The translations under genes and the position numbers were made by a program. A DNA stretch of 64,000 nucleotides, taken from assembly GCF_000812565.1 (NCBI RefSeq), contig NZ_JTAM01000002.1, positions 272,331-336,330 on the forward strand, read 5' to 3'. The stretch comes from Flammeovirga sp. OC4 (lineage in GTDB: Bacteria; Bacteroidota; Bacteroidia; Cytophagales; Flammeovirgaceae). Positions 1-8,996 of the stretch are shown piece after piece; the first letter of the stretch is position 1, and each line of letters begins with the position of its first letter. Under the pieces are notes generated by a model. That model did no database searches and was not told where the DNA came from. It saw nothing but the letters and a program-made list of their open reading frames with translations.

Positions 1-539
1 TTCAACCCATCAAATGCATCAGGGAGGTTGGGGTAGGATAACGACTTTCTAATTACTCTAAAATTGAAACGTCCTTTTGTTAGACCATACGCAAATGCTC
101 CAAGTGGAACTGTCGCCAAGCCAGCACCCAATAAAGTTAAGAATTTAGTTCTTGAAATAGGAGTACCGTTGGAGTTGACACTATCTGAAGAGCCATTACT
201 AAAGAAATGAACCAATCTATTCCCTAAAAAGGCTAGATCATCAGCTCCATGGAAAATATTAAATACTAACTTGGTGGCCAATGACATTAAAATAAAGGCA
301 TTAATTGTAAAAATAGTATTGGTAAACGCAGGATCTCTAAACTTATCCATATTGAGTACCATCCAGCCAATAGCCATATAAATACCAAGACTTTCTAACC
401 AAAACAATAGGGTAGATAGTTGTTTGTAGATCGTTTTACTATTTTCTGTTATAAGACGAATTCCTTTGAAGGCGTATAAATCAATCGCTAGTAAGAAGGC
501 GAAAGCTATCCCTAGGAATATTAAAGCTCTACTATTCAT
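1..539 (-). CDS. Metallophosphoesterase, N-terminal part (cut by window edge)
   Basis: An open minus-strand frame starts at the ATG at 539 and runs off the left edge (179 complete codons). The translation begins MNSRALIFLGIAFAFLLAID and shows about four hydrophobic segments. These are followed by a short basic linker (TKGRFNFRVIRKS) and the sequence YPNLPDAFDGL at the edge. This layout, membrane segments and then 'LP..FDGL' leading into a metal-binding domain, is typical of YkuE/YaeI-like calcineurin-type phosphoesterases of Bacteroidota. The catalytic metal motifs (D-x-H and G-D) lie outside the window, so the enzymatic call is an inference. Confidence in the gene is high; confidence in the family is moderate. 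Confidence 0.75.
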   Translation of the reverse strand, partial: MNSRALIFLGIAFAFLLAIDLYAFKGIRLITENSKTIYKQLSTLLFWLESLGIYMAIGWMVLNMDKFRDPAFTNTIFTINAFILMSLATKLVFNIFHGADDLAFLGNRLVHFFSNGSSDSVNSNGTPISRTKFLTLLGAGLATVPLGAFAYGLTKGRFNFRVIRKSLSYPNLPDAFDGL

Positions 540-668
540 TTTGTATAATTTAATTTGACACTTTTACCTGTTTAAACAACTATTATACTAAAAGGTATAA
601 ACTGACAAATTGTCCTAATGTTTAGTAAACCTTCTAAACAAATAGTAAGAGTTTTCAAAAATGTAATT
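540..668. other. Intergenic, no gene
   Basis: This spacer holds small inverted repeats (TATACTAAAAGGTATA near 583-600; GTTTAG and CTAAAC near 619-639). It separates the two minus-strand membrane-protein genes. No clear promoter hexamers or RNA gene were seen. Confidence 0.4.
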
Positions 669-1688
669 TTACTTCTGCCCAAACATTCTACCTATATATG
701 CTTTAATGTATTCATTGGAAGGCTTAAATCTGTAGTTTGTTTCAGTGTACTTTAAGCTTCCGTCCTCTTGAGGTATAATGTGGTATGTAAATACAAATTT
801 ACCTTGTTCTTTGCCTCTCCAACCGTCAAAAGTACCGAAACGAAGGTCTTTAATAAGATATTCATTTTCTAGCTTTTCAACGATATAAAAGTCTTTTGTA
901 ATGTAGATTAATTTATTTGTTTTATCATTTTCAGGTAACTCTTCTAAAAGTTCATGATGATGAGGGTAGTAGTTGAAATGTACCTTTTTATCTTCATCAA
1001 AAACAGAGTAAAAACCAGTGTAATAACCATTTTCTGTTTTGAAGGTAGTGGCCCAAAGCCAGGTATTTAGCGGGGTAGTTTTAGTAATGTAATCTTGATA
1101 TTCAATCCCTAATTCCTCAATATTCTTTTTGAAAACTTCATTGGCTTGATGTTGAAGAATAAAACCTAAAAGCAAGTAAGAAGTACTGATTCCTAACCCC
1201 CAGTAATTCAACTTTCTTCTGATTGAGGAAGTTTTGGGTTTGAAAAGAGCAATAATCAGTAGAATGAGGAATGGTACAGTATAATGCGGATCTACTACAA
1301 AAACAGAATAAGTGGCAAATCCATAAGACGTAAATGGATAGAGCAGTTGTGTTCCCCAGGTAGTACAGGTGTCTAAAAGTGCATGGGTCAGGAAACCTAA
1401 AAAGTACAGTAGTGTCCAATCTTTTAAGGTATCTTTTTCTTTACCAAAGAACTTGTGGGTGAGATAACCAAAAACCGGAGAGGCAAGAATGAAAAATAGA
1501 AATGAATGTGTAATACTTCTATGGTACATCAGCTTTTCAACAGCATCAAACCATGGTGAAGCCAAAACATCTAAATCGGGAATTGTACCTGCAATAGCCC
1601 CGAAAATAGCCGCCTTGATTCCTATTTTCTTTCCTAATACCGCTTCACCTACCGATGCGCCAAGTACCACTTGAGTGAGTGAGTCCAT
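669..1688 (-). CDS. YdjM/DUF457-family membrane-bound metal-dependent hydrolase
   Basis: The 339-aa protein begins MDSLTQVVLGASVGEAVLG. It contains the family's conserved acidic and histidine residues: IPDLDVLAS near residue 37, MYHRSITHS near 54-62, and FLGFLTHALLDTCTTWGTQL near 96-115. These D, H-R-x-x-T-H and H-x-x-L-D motifs characterise PF04307 (YdjM/YbcI, predicted inner-membrane metal-dependent hydrolases of unknown substrate). Several transmembrane helices fill the first 180 residues. The C-terminal 160 residues are soluble and hydrophilic, longer than in short YdjM proteins and typical of the Bacteroidota version. The true substrate is unknown. Confidence 0.85.
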   Translation of the reverse strand: MDSLTQVVLGASVGEAVLGKKIGIKAAIFGAIAGTIPDLDVLASPWFDAVEKLMYHRSITHSFLFFILASPVFGYLTHKFFGKEKDTLKDWTLLYFLGFLTHALLDTCTTWGTQLLYPFTSYGFATYSVFVVDPHYTVPFLILLIIALFKPKTSSIRRKLNYWGLGISTSYLLLGFILQHQANEVFKKNIEELGIEYQDYITKTTPLNTWLWATTFKTENGYYTGFYSVFDEDKKVHFNYYPHHHELLEELPENDKTNKLIYITKDFYIVEKLENEYLIKDLRFGTFDGWRGKEQGKFVFTYHIIPQEDGSLKYTETNYRFKPSNEYIKAYIGRMFGQK

Positions 1689-1861
1689 GTTTGTTAAATA
1701 AATTTAAAAAAAATAGTGAATAAAAAATGCACTTTATGTAACATAGTGTAATCGTTATAGTTGTAAAAATCGGAGAAATAATTGTTATATACCAATATGG
1801 ATAGGTGATTTTTTGAATTACTTTTTATCCAACTTTTCAATCTAACTTAACTATTATTACT

Positions 1862-2107
1862 ATGAAGATCAAACATCTATTGATTGCAAACATCGTTGCA
1901 TTTTCGGTGATTGCGTGTGGTCAAGCTGAACAAAACAAAGAAGAAGCGAAAGCAACTGAAGAAGTTGTTGAAGTTGCAAAAGAAGAGGTAAAAGCTGTTG
2001 AAGCAGAAGTTGCTGAAGCAGATTCTACTGTCGCTGTTGCGGATTCAACTGTTGCCGAGGAAGTAGTGAAAGCTACTGAAGGCGAGGCTGAAGCAGCTGC
2101 TGAGTAA
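1862..2107 (+). CDS. Small acidic low-complexity lipoprotein
   Basis: 81 aa. A signal peptide ends in a lipobox (FSVIACG), so Cys19 would become the lipidated N-terminus. The mature part is almost wholly Glu, Ala, Val and Lys, with a repeated VADSTVA/EADSTVA element. It is therefore probably an unstructured, strongly acidic, surface- or periplasm-facing tether. No domain is recognisable. It faces hemN convergently and the two share a terminator. Low complexity makes homology calls unreliable; the lipobox and compact start support a real gene. Confidence 0.7.
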   Translation: MKIKHLLIANIVAFSVIACGQAEQNKEEAKATEEVVEVAKEEVKAVEAEVAEADSTVAVADSTVAEEVVKATEGEAEAAAE

Positions 2108-2133
2108 ATCAAAGAAAATAATCTTTGAAAAAA

Positions 2134-2167
2134 AGAGGTAAAAGGATCACTTTTTCCTTTTACCTCT
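2134..2167. terminator. Bidirectional terminator between lipoprotein and hemN
   Basis: Perfect 13-bp stem: AGAGGTAAAAGGA (2134-2146) and its complement (2155-2167) around an 8-nt loop. The stem is flanked by A-rich sequence on the left and ATTTTTC on the right, so it can serve both convergent genes. Confidence 0.85.
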
Positions 2168-2191
2168 ATTTTTCAAACTAGTGTCATCTAC

Positions 2192-3556
2192 TTATATCGT
2201 TGATGAGAAAATTCTCGATTGTGGTTTAGCCACAAGCATTCTAGCATCAAGCGTCATACAAATATTTCTAACAAAAGGTCGTCCCTTTTCTGTTACTTCT
2301 AATTTATTATCACTCAAAACAACCAATTGATCATTGATCATTTCTTCCAGTTTCTCACCTAATGTTTTGAATAATGGAAGCTGACCTGTTTCTTCATCCC
2401 AAGTAGTTTCAAAGTGGCACATTACGTTCAAAATGTGTTTTCTCACCAATAAGTCTTCTTCAGAAAGAATATGCCCTCTGTAAATAGGTAATTTTCCTTC
2501 CTCAATCGTAGCTTTGTAGTCTTCTACTTTTTTGATATTCTGAGCAAATGAAGTCCATGAATCAGAAATAGAAGAACATCCTAAACCTACCATCAATTGC
2601 GTATAAGTAGGAGCATAGCCCATAAAGTTTCTATGCAATGCCTTTTTATCAGCCGCAATAGCCAATGCATCCGTTGGTAAAGCAAAGTGGTCCATTCCGA
2701 TTTCTACATACCCCGCTTCTTCAAACATCTCTTTACCTACTTCATACAATGCTCTTTTCTCTTCATTAGAAGGAAGGTCTTCTTCTGAGAAACCTCTTTG
2801 TCCTGGAGCGGTCCAAGGTACATGAGCATAGGAATAATAGGCAATACGGTCAGGTCGAAGTGCATTGGATTTTGCAATCGTATCTTTCACGCATTCCAAC
2901 TTTTGGAAAGGAAGACCGAATACAAGATCAAAATTGACAGAAGTGTAGCCAATTTCTCTTGCTTTATTTGTGACGTGTTCTACTTGTTCATAAGATTGAA
3001 CACGGTTGATTGCTTTTTGAACCGTAGGATCAAAATCTTGGATTCCTAAGCTCAAACGAGTATACCCAACTTCATAAAGTGCCTCTAAATGAGCATCTGT
3101 TGTATTGACAGGATTTGCCTCAAAGCCCAATTCAGCATCTTCACATTTATCAGCGAACTCAAAAATACCGTTCGTTAATTTTTGAAGGTTTTCAGGGCTG
3201 AAAAATGTAGGTGTTCCACCACCAAGGTGAATCTCTTTGATCCTTGGACGCTCTTCACCAAAAATTGAAATATACATTTGCCATTCTTTTAGAAGGGCGT
3301 CAATATAAGAATCCTCCACAGAGTGATTAATGGTAATTCTTTTGTTGCATCCACAGAAAGTACAAAGTTTCTCACAATATGGAAGGTGTATGTACAGGCT
3401 GATACCGTCTTTTGCATTGCTTGCTGAAAAGGCATCTGCGACATGTTGACTCCATTCTTCAATTGTAGGATCTTTATCCCAATAGGGTACCGTAGGATAA
3501 CTTGTATATCGAGGTCCTGGTACATTGTATTTTCTGACGAGTGTCTTATTTTCCAT
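2192..3556 (-). CDS. hemN: Oxygen-independent coproporphyrinogen III oxidase (radical SAM)
   Basis: 454 aa, the normal HemN length. The radical SAM cluster-binding motif is CEKLCTFCGC, with Cys61, Cys65 and Cys68 in the CxxxCxxC spacing. The following Cys70 and the 'GCNK' context are diagnostic of true HemN rather than HemW. GGGTPTF (SAM-binding GGE-like region) follows near residue 112. The enzyme decarboxylates coproporphyrinogen III to protoporphyrinogen IX without O2 in the cytoplasm, in heme synthesis. A -7 promoter element lies close upstream. The gene is monocistronic. Confidence 0.96.
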   Translation of the reverse strand: MENKTLVRKYNVPGPRYTSYPTVPYWDKDPTIEEWSQHVADAFSASNAKDGISLYIHLPYCEKLCTFCGCNKRITINHSVEDSYIDALLKEWQMYISIFGEERPRIKEIHLGGGTPTFFSPENLQKLTNGIFEFADKCEDAELGFEANPVNTTDAHLEALYEVGYTRLSLGIQDFDPTVQKAINRVQSYEQVEHVTNKAREIGYTSVNFDLVFGLPFQKLECVKDTIAKSNALRPDRIAYYSYAHVPWTAPGQRGFSEEDLPSNEEKRALYEVGKEMFEEAGYVEIGMDHFALPTDALAIAADKKALHRNFMGYAPTYTQLMVGLGCSSISDSWTSFAQNIKKVEDYKATIEEGKLPIYRGHILSEEDLLVRKHILNVMCHFETTWDEETGQLPLFKTLGEKLEEMINDQLVVLSDNKLEVTEKGRPFVRNICMTLDARMLVAKPQSRIFSSTI

Positions 3557-3944
3557 AATCTTGTTCCTAGAGAAATTGAGCTACAAAGGTAAGCATTACA
3601 ACGGAGTTTCTTTTTATAGAAAGGTCCATGAGATTTTGTTTTTTATTAACAATATTCAATATGAAATAGCCTTTATTTACTCTTTTTTTAATAGTATGAG
3701 GTTGATATTGAGGGGTCTACATTTTGTGTGCTAAGGTGAGGCAACAAAATCCTAGTTTCTATTTTAGAATAGATCTTATTAAGCTAATCAGATTTTGAAG
3801 GACGCATCATCAATTATTATTTACTCCAATTTTAAATTAACCTTAACGTACCTTAATTACAGGGGTGTTCAACAAGTAAGAAGTTTAATTTTCATTATCT
3901 TTCAGTAACTATACTTAATTATTTGATAAAAGGAGTTTTTAAAA
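3557..3944. other. Intergenic region between divergent genes
   Basis: 388 bp between hemN and the NTF2-like gene. Apart from the hemN -7 element at 3584-3591 it is AT-rich sequence with no convincing gene, tRNA or strong hairpin. A 69-codon forward frame at 3525-3734 overlaps the hemN start and looks random. Confidence 0.5.
3584..3591 (-). promoter_or_regulatory. -7 promoter element of hemN
   Basis: On the minus strand this reads TACCTTTG, a perfect match to the Bacteroidota -7 consensus TAnnTTTG, 27 nt before the ATG. I see no TTTG at the expected -33 position. Confidence 0.5.
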
Positions 3945-4319
3945 ATGAAAAAGGAACATTTAGCTAAAAAATTGTTGAAGTGGAATCAAAGACACTTACT
4001 CTCTTCAACACACATCACTAAGTCAGACATTGCTCAATGTTTTGCTCCTGATTTTGTAGTGAAAGTAAATGGCAGAGAATATCAGGTGAACTATGAAAGC
4101 TACCTTGAATTCTTAACGCATTTCAAGTCCAACATCCAATCTATCAATTATGAAGTACAAGAGTATGTTTGTGCAGAGGATAGAGTAGTAGCCGTCATGA
4201 ATGCAATTATTGTCAGAAAAGATCACTCCATCGATAAGTTTGAAACCATGTTGTTGTTGAAATTTGATGACAGCGATTTGATCACTTTATGGCAGGAAGT
4301 GTACACCAAGAAAAATTAA
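3945..4319 (+). CDS. SnoaL/NTF2-like small protein
   Basis: 124 aa, with no signal peptide. The pattern is an N-terminal helical part, then 'CFAPDFVVKVNGREY', a central helix, and alternating beta strands (YEVQEYVCAEDRVVAVMNAI, FETMLLLKFDDSDLITLWQEV). It matches the cone-shaped NTF2/SnoaL fold, which often serves as a stress-related ligand-binding or cyclase-like domain. An AAAGGAG sequence lies close upstream of the ATG. It heads a forward run with the DUF2200 and Crp/Fnr genes (26 and 6 nt gaps). No specific substrate can be assigned. Confidence 0.7.
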   Translation: MKKEHLAKKLLKWNQRHLLSSTHITKSDIAQCFAPDFVVKVNGREYQVNYESYLEFLTHFKSNIQSINYEVQEYVCAEDRVVAVMNAIIVRKDHSIDKFETMLLLKFDDSDLITLWQEVYTKKN

Positions 4320-4345
4320 TATTTTAATCAGTTAGTTCAGAAAAT

Positions 4346-4708
4346 ATGGCAGATCAAGCGGTTCAAGATCAAAGAATTGCAGCAATGACTTTTGCTTCAA
4401 TCTATCCTCATTATGTGACTAAGGTAGAAAAGAAAGGGAGGACTGTAGAAGAATTACATCAAGTAATAGAATGGTTGACAGGCTATGATTCTGCTGCTTT
4501 GCAAAGTCATATTGATGAAAAATCTACTTTTGCTACTTTCTTTCAAGACGCCAATCTTCACCCGAATGCAGCTCTGATTAAAGGAGTCATTTGCGGGGTT
4601 CGAGTAGAAGAAATTGAAACACCTCTGACAAGGCAAGTAAGATACCTTGATAAATTGGTGGATGAATTGTCCAAGGGAAAGAAAATGGAGAAGATATTAA
4701 GATCTTAA
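4346..4708 (+). CDS. DUF2200 family protein
   Basis: 120 aa. Strong family hallmarks are [20 protein letters not shown] near the N-terminus, then [27 protein letters not shown], and '[20 protein letters not shown]' at the end. These define DUF2200 (PF09966), a small cytoplasmic family of unknown function spread across bacteria, often near stress or regulatory genes. Here it lies 6 nt before a Crp/Fnr regulator, which suggests cotranscription. Family membership is near certain; function is unknown. Confidence 0.9.
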   Translation: MADQAVQDQRIAAMTFASIYPHYVTKVEKKGRTVEELHQVIEWLTGYDSAALQSHIDEKSTFATFFQDANLHPNAALIKGVICGVRVEEIETPLTRQVRYLDKLVDELSKGKKMEKILRS

Positions 4709-4714
4709 TAGTAA

Positions 4715-5287
4715 ATGTCTGAAATTCTAAAAAGCTTTGTCTCGTCAATCACTTCTTTTTCAGAGAAAGAAATAGAAGAATTTACCCAAAAGTTAAAACC
4801 TATCTCTCTTAAGAAAAACGAACATTTTATAGAACAGGGAGAAGTATGTCAAAAAGTGGGTTTTGTCACAAAAGGAATAGTCCGAAATTATTATTTATCC
4901 AGTAAAGAAGAAGAGGTGACGTATTGTTTGACTTTCCCGAATCACTTTGTCAATGCTTTTTCTAGCTATGTCTCTGGACAACCAACAAGAGAGAGTATTC
5001 ATGCTATCACTGATGTGGAGTTATTGATTCTCTACAAGAGAGACTTTGAGGTATTTATCAAAAAAGATAAGAGATGGCAAGACTTTTATACCCGATTGAC
5101 TGAAGGGGCGTATATTAAGTTAGAGGAATATATTTTTATGATGAATATGGAATCTGCCGAAAAAAGATATGAAGATTTGGTTAAAAACTATCCAGATTAT
5201 ATCAAACACATTCCATTAAAGTACTTATCCTCTTATCTTGGGATAACCCAACGGCATTTAAGTAGAATTCGGAAAAATATTTTTTAG
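4715..5287 (+). CDS. Crp/Fnr-family transcriptional regulator
   Basis: 190 aa. The N-terminal cyclic-nucleotide-binding-like beta roll is visible in 'KKNEHFIEQGEVCQKVGFVTKG' (split here: KKNEHFIEQGEV then CQKVGFVTKG) around residues 33-55. A dimerisation helix follows near 110-140. The C-terminal helix-turn-helix is LKYLSSYLGITQRHLSRIRK, residues 168-187. No Fnr-type cysteine cluster is present, so an Fe-S oxygen sensor is unlikely. The gene probably controls its own neighbours, in particular the oxidoreductase that starts 72 nt downstream. The effector is unknown; Bacteroidota have many such short Crp-like regulators without known ligands. Confidence 0.9.
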   Translation: MSEILKSFVSSITSFSEKEIEEFTQKLKPISLKKNEHFIEQGEVCQKVGFVTKGIVRNYYLSSKEEEVTYCLTFPNHFVNAFSSYVSGQPTRESIHAITDVELLILYKRDFEVFIKKDKRWQDFYTRLTEGAYIKLEEYIFMMNMESAEKRYEDLVKNYPDYIKHIPLKYLSSYLGITQRHLSRIRKNIF

Positions 5288-5359
5288 ACATATGTCCTAT
5301 AAAACAATTGTTGGGTGAAATACTTTTGTATTTGTAGATCAATCAAAAAAATACAAATT

Positions 5360-5932
5360 ATGAAAACAACATTCGTTTTTGCACATCCATGGCACGGGAG
5401 TTTCAATAAAGCCATATTAGATACAGCTGTCAAGAAGTTAGAGGAACAAGGTAAAGAATATCAAATTATTGATTTGCATAAAGATAATTTTGATCCTGTG
5501 CTTAGAGAAGAAGATTTAGCGTTGTATTCTAAAGGAGAAACAACCGATCCACAAGTGAAGGAATACCAAGAAATATTAAAAAATACAGATGAATTAGTTT
5601 TCATTTTTCCAATTTGGTGGTACGATTTACCGGCAATGCTAAAAGGATTTATTGATAAGGTGTTTTTGAAGGATTTCTCTTATATAGAGACCAAAACTGG
5701 TTTGAAAGGACTTTTGACTCATATTAAGAAAGCCAGAGTAATTACAACTTCAGAATCACCATCATGGTATTTGGTTTTATTTGGAGGAAACGTCATTAAA
5801 AAAGCATTTATCAAGGCGACACTCAAAGGAGTTGGGATTAATGATATACAATGGATCAACTCTTCTTATACAACATCTGGAAGCAATGATAAAAGAACCG
5901 CATTCCTGAAGAAAATTCATAGGATATTTTAA
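5360..5932 (+). CDS. NAD(P)H-dependent flavodoxin-fold oxidoreductase
   Basis: The protein is 190 aa from the ATG at 5360. An in-frame upstream ATG at 5315 adds 15 residues (MKYFCICRSIKKIQI) that do not fit the fold, so I chose the internal start, which begins MKTTFVFAHPWHGSFNKAI. The motif FAHPWHGSFNKA, then FIFPIWWYDLPAMLKGFIDK near residue 75-95, and later 'TTSESP' are typical of the MdaB/KefF/NQO-like family. These cytoplasmic FMN or FAD proteins perform two-electron reduction of quinones. It follows the Crp/Fnr gene, which may regulate it. Confidence 0.87.
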   Translation: MKTTFVFAHPWHGSFNKAILDTAVKKLEEQGKEYQIIDLHKDNFDPVLREEDLALYSKGETTDPQVKEYQEILKNTDELVFIFPIWWYDLPAMLKGFIDKVFLKDFSYIETKTGLKGLLTHIKKARVITTSESPSWYLVLFGGNVIKKAFIKATLKGVGINDIQWINSSYTTSGSNDKRTAFLKKIHRIF

Positions 5933-5963
5933 TGAATCATATTGTTTTTAGAATGAATGGAAG

Positions 5964-6002
5964 GTCACTTTTTATACTTTTTAGGGGAGTATAAAAAGTG
6001 AC
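5964..6002. terminator. Bidirectional terminator
   Basis: Perfect 15-bp stem, GTCACTTTTTATACT (5964-5978) with its complement (5988-6002), and a 9-nt loop. TTTTTTC follows on the plus strand. It lies between the oxidoreductase and the convergent AraC gene. Confidence 0.9.
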
Positions 6003-6013
6003 TTTTTTCAGCA

Positions 6014-7111
6014 TTATGCAAACTGACTTGGTAACTCTCCATATTGTTTCTTAAAACATTTAGTAAAATATTTTGGATCGTTAAACCCTGTCATGTAAGC
6101 CACCTCTGAGACCCTATATTTTTTAGTTTTTAATAACCTGCTTGCTTCCTTCATTCTGAAATCTTGCATTACATTTTTAGCTGTTTTACCCGTTAAGAGT
6201 TTTACTTTTCGATAAAAGTTAGCATGACTCATTCCCATCTTTTTTTCTAATTGTTCCACTGAGAAGTTGGGGTTGTCAATTTCTGTAAGGATGATTTGAT
6301 ACATTTTATCCAAAAATTCCCGATCACAATTAGAAGTAAGGGAAGGTTCTTTTTGAGGCGTTGGAAAATATGTGCTGGTTTGAATCTTATGGGTACTCCT
6401 TTGAGCTCCTTTTTGATTTTTATTGAATACAATAATGCCTATCAATAGCACGGTAAAAAGAACAGGAACTAATGGAGTAAATTGAAATAAATTATTATTT
6501 TTTCGTTCTGTTTTTTTGATTGTACCATTAAATAGTAAAGAGCATAAACCTTCGCTGCTTGCCACCCATACTTTTTGACGATCATCTTTATGCAATGAAA
6601 TTTCATGCACATCTTTTAGAGGGTAATAATGGAAGTGTTGTGTCTGCTTTTTCTTTATTTCGATTAGGTAAATACCGTCAGGAGTTCCAACCCATAAAAT
6701 TCCATTAGATAATTGGAGTGTATTAATTTTCTTGCAGGACTTCTTTTCACTCAATAGAAAAGGGGTGAAATTATTTTTTCTGGGATGAAATAGGAATAAG
6801 CCTCTGTCCGTTCCTAACCATAACCGTTGGAAGTCATCTTCCACCATATTTCTTATTGTTTTGTCTGGTAGATGGTTTTGGGAGTTGATGATTGATAGAT
6901 TGGTACCATCATATTGATTAAGACCTTCAATATTACCCACCCACATATTGCCTTTGTGGTCTTCTAAAATTGAATACACTACACTATTGGAAAGCTTACT
7001 TTTTGGTAAATCATAATCAATGCAGTAAACATTATAGGTTATAAAATTTAAAAAAACGGAAAAGTATATTTTGAGTTTTTGATGAACAGTAGGATAGTTG
7101 TTGGTTTTCAT
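6014..7111 (-). CDS. Membrane-bound Reg_prop/AraC one-component regulator
   Basis: The protein is 365 aa from the ATG at 7111 (an upstream ATG at 7159 would add 16 residues before the hydrophobic signal). Order of parts: an N-terminal hydrophobic export segment; four two-component-regulator-propeller repeats (SILEDHKGNMWVG, MVEDDFQRLWLGT, LQLSNGILWVGT, LHKDDRQKVWVAS); one transmembrane helix (TPLVPVLFTVLLIGIIVF); and a C-terminal AraC double HTH ending TGFNDPKYFTKCFKKQYG. It looks like a hybrid two-component system (HTCS) stripped of Y_Y_Y, histidine kinase and receiver domains. It lies downstream of the SusC/SusD pair on the same strand and probably regulates it by direct transmembrane sensing, which is an inference. 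Confidence 0.88.
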   Translation of the reverse strand: MKTNNYPTVHQKLKIYFSVFLNFITYNVYCIDYDLPKSKLSNSVVYSILEDHKGNMWVGNIEGLNQYDGTNLSIINSQNHLPDKTIRNMVEDDFQRLWLGTDRGLFLFHPRKNNFTPFLLSEKKSCKKINTLQLSNGILWVGTPDGIYLIEIKKKQTQHFHYYPLKDVHEISLHKDDRQKVWVASSEGLCSLLFNGTIKKTERKNNNLFQFTPLVPVLFTVLLIGIIVFNKNQKGAQRSTHKIQTSTYFPTPQKEPSLTSNCDREFLDKMYQIILTEIDNPNFSVEQLEKKMGMSHANFYRKVKLLTGKTAKNVMQDFRMKEASRLLKTKKYRVSEVAYMTGFNDPKYFTKCFKKQYGELPSQFA

Positions 7112-7291
7112 AGACAATTCATTTCCTTCAAAAAATAGATTAGAACAAGTAATAATCACATATTAAAGTGATAGTATCTCAAAGAAATTGAGTGTGCCTA
7201 TTAATTCAAAAACAATAAAACTGAATTTTAAGGAAGTGACTTCAGAGGTTCAAAAAATAAATTTATAGCTACAAAATAGAGCCAATAAAAA

Positions 7292-7321
7292 AGCACCGCT
7301 TATCAGTGGATAAACGATGCT
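7292..7321 (-). terminator. Terminator of the susCD operon
   Basis: Read on the minus strand, two 13-nt arms pair fully when two G-U wobbles are allowed, around a 4-nt loop. A TTTTTTA tract follows. On the plus strand the wobbles become mismatches, so it acts on the minus-strand transcript. Confidence 0.8.
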
Positions 7322-7349
7322 ATATAAGGTTTTTGATACCTGAGTATGC

Positions 7350-8978
7350 TTAATAACCTGGATTTTGTTCCAGTTTGTAAGAAATAACTTCACCTGCTGG
7401 GATCGGTAAAACTGGAATATTACCATTAATGCTATGCGATAGCATTCTAGAAGAAACTGTTTGTGGATCGATTGTAGGGCGGTAACCTATATTGGGTTTG
7501 CTTAAAGCATCAGCATACTTATTGGTACGTACTAAATCCCACATTCTAGTACATTCACCTGCCAATTCAACTCTTCTTTCGTGTAATATCGCTTGTAACA
7601 ATTCATCTCCCGTTGCGGTAATATCAGGAAGAACATTGGTGTTGTCTCTAGGTTCATAACCATTCGGATTTTCTTTAGTCCACCCCATAGGGTAAGTCAT
7701 TTTTCTAGCCCTCTGTCTTACCTCATTCAATTTGGATTGTGCCGTTGTCATGTCACCAGTATGATAGGCCGCCTCAGCATGCATTAATAAAATATCAGCA
7801 TAACGCATCTTTCTTTGGTTCTGAGGATGATCTGTATTATTATTTCCTCTGATGGCAGGGTCCATGATCAGTTTTCTGATGTAATAACCCGATTGAGCTT
7901 CAAAATTAGGTAGTCCTTGTGGTTTACCATAAGCATGATCATTTTCTTTACCAACAGTCCATTCTAGACGGGGATCGCCTGCTTCAAAGGCATCGACTAA
8001 ATCTTGTGAAGGACAAAGTTGTCCCCATCCCCATCCTTTGTTGGTGCTATTTCCTCTTGGGTTTACGGCTCTTGGACTATTAGTACCCGTGTTGTTTCTC
8101 GTAGGGCCCGTGTTTGAAGTTTCGTGTTGTAGTTCAAAAATAGAACCTGGGCCATTTTCTCCTTCTGCTTCCCAAATGGTAGCCAAGTTATCTGCTAGCC
8201 AATACTCTCCAGAGTTGATCACTTTATTTGTATAAGTTTGCACATCAGACCACTGACCAATACCTGTTTTGTAGATGCCAATATCGTACATAATCAATCT
8301 AGCCAAGTAAGCATTCGCTGCGCCAGATGTTGCCAACCCCATTTGCATTTCAGATTTAGCTCCTAAAAGTGAAGCAGCTTTTTCAAAATCAGATTTAATT
8401 TGTGCTGTCATTTCTTCCAATGTCGCTCTCTGAACATTTCCGATTTGATCTACCTTTACAGGTTCAGTAAATAAAGGAACGCCTCCAAATAATCTTAATA
8501 AATAGAAGTAAGCATAGCCACGAATAAAATACCCTTCTCCTAATAATCTATCTTTTTCAACACCATCATAAGCATCTGATTGAGCAATACCATTTAATGC
8601 AGTATTAGTACGATGGATAGTTTGGAACATTGCATCATAAGGATTAAAGGAAACCTTACTAGTATTAATTGCATTCCATTCTTTTAGGTCTTGCATGTCT
8701 AACCCGTCAGAGAAAAACTTATCACCTTTCCAAGCATTATCGGTCATAACTTCACCGTAGTTCCATTCCTGAAAGACTCCTGTTTTACCAGGTTTTTCAA
8801 CTACTAAAGCATTGTAACAAGCGTTGATGGCCATTCTCGCATTTTCATAATCATTGTAATAAGAAGGAGAGTCTACAGCTTTGCCAAGGGGTTCTCTATT
8901 TAAAAATGAGCAACTTGCTACTAAAATGGAGCTCACTAGGAGAACGATATATTTTATTGATTTCATTTTTCTGTTCAA
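7350..8978 (-). CDS. SusD/RagB-family nutrient-binding outer-membrane lipoprotein
   Basis: 542 aa. A signal peptide ends with the lipobox LVASCS (start at M1 or at M5, MKSIKYIVLL). SusD hallmarks: 'YNDYENARMAINACYNAL' near residue 42, the TPR-like helices, GEGYFIRGYAYFYLLRLFGGVPLF (two parts: GEGYFIRGYAYF and YLLRLFGGVPLF) near 146-170, and the C-terminal ILHERRVELAGECTRMWDLV near 464-483. SusD proteins cap the SusC channel and bind the ligand at the cell surface. The gene lies 18 nt downstream of susC on the same strand. No glycoside hydrolase, peptidase or sulfatase is nearby, so the ligand cannot be guessed. Confidence 0.95.
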   Translation of the reverse strand: MNRKMKSIKYIVLLVSSILVASCSFLNREPLGKAVDSPSYYNDYENARMAINACYNALVVEKPGKTGVFQEWNYGEVMTDNAWKGDKFFSDGLDMQDLKEWNAINTSKVSFNPYDAMFQTIHRTNTALNGIAQSDAYDGVEKDRLLGEGYFIRGYAYFYLLRLFGGVPLFTEPVKVDQIGNVQRATLEEMTAQIKSDFEKAASLLGAKSEMQMGLATSGAANAYLARLIMYDIGIYKTGIGQWSDVQTYTNKVINSGEYWLADNLATIWEAEGENGPGSIFELQHETSNTGPTRNNTGTNSPRAVNPRGNSTNKGWGWGQLCPSQDLVDAFEAGDPRLEWTVGKENDHAYGKPQGLPNFEAQSGYYIRKLIMDPAIRGNNNTDHPQNQRKMRYADILLMHAEAAYHTGDMTTAQSKLNEVRQRARKMTYPMGWTKENPNGYEPRDNTNVLPDITATGDELLQAILHERRVELAGECTRMWDLVRTNKYADALSKPNIGYRPTIDPQTVSSRMLSHSINGNIPVLPIPAGEVISYKLEQNPGY

Positions 8979-8996
8979 TCTTAATTTTTCAAAGTT

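Noticed and set aside
1921..2112. Minus-strand Ser/Ala/Thr-rich frame opposite the acidic lipoprotein
   Set aside because: It is the complementary shadow of a low-complexity coding sequence; the plus strand has a lipobox and a proper start.
3525..3734. 69-codon plus-strand frame over the hemN start
   Set aside because: It overlaps the hemN coding start and its promoter element and has no protein-like composition.
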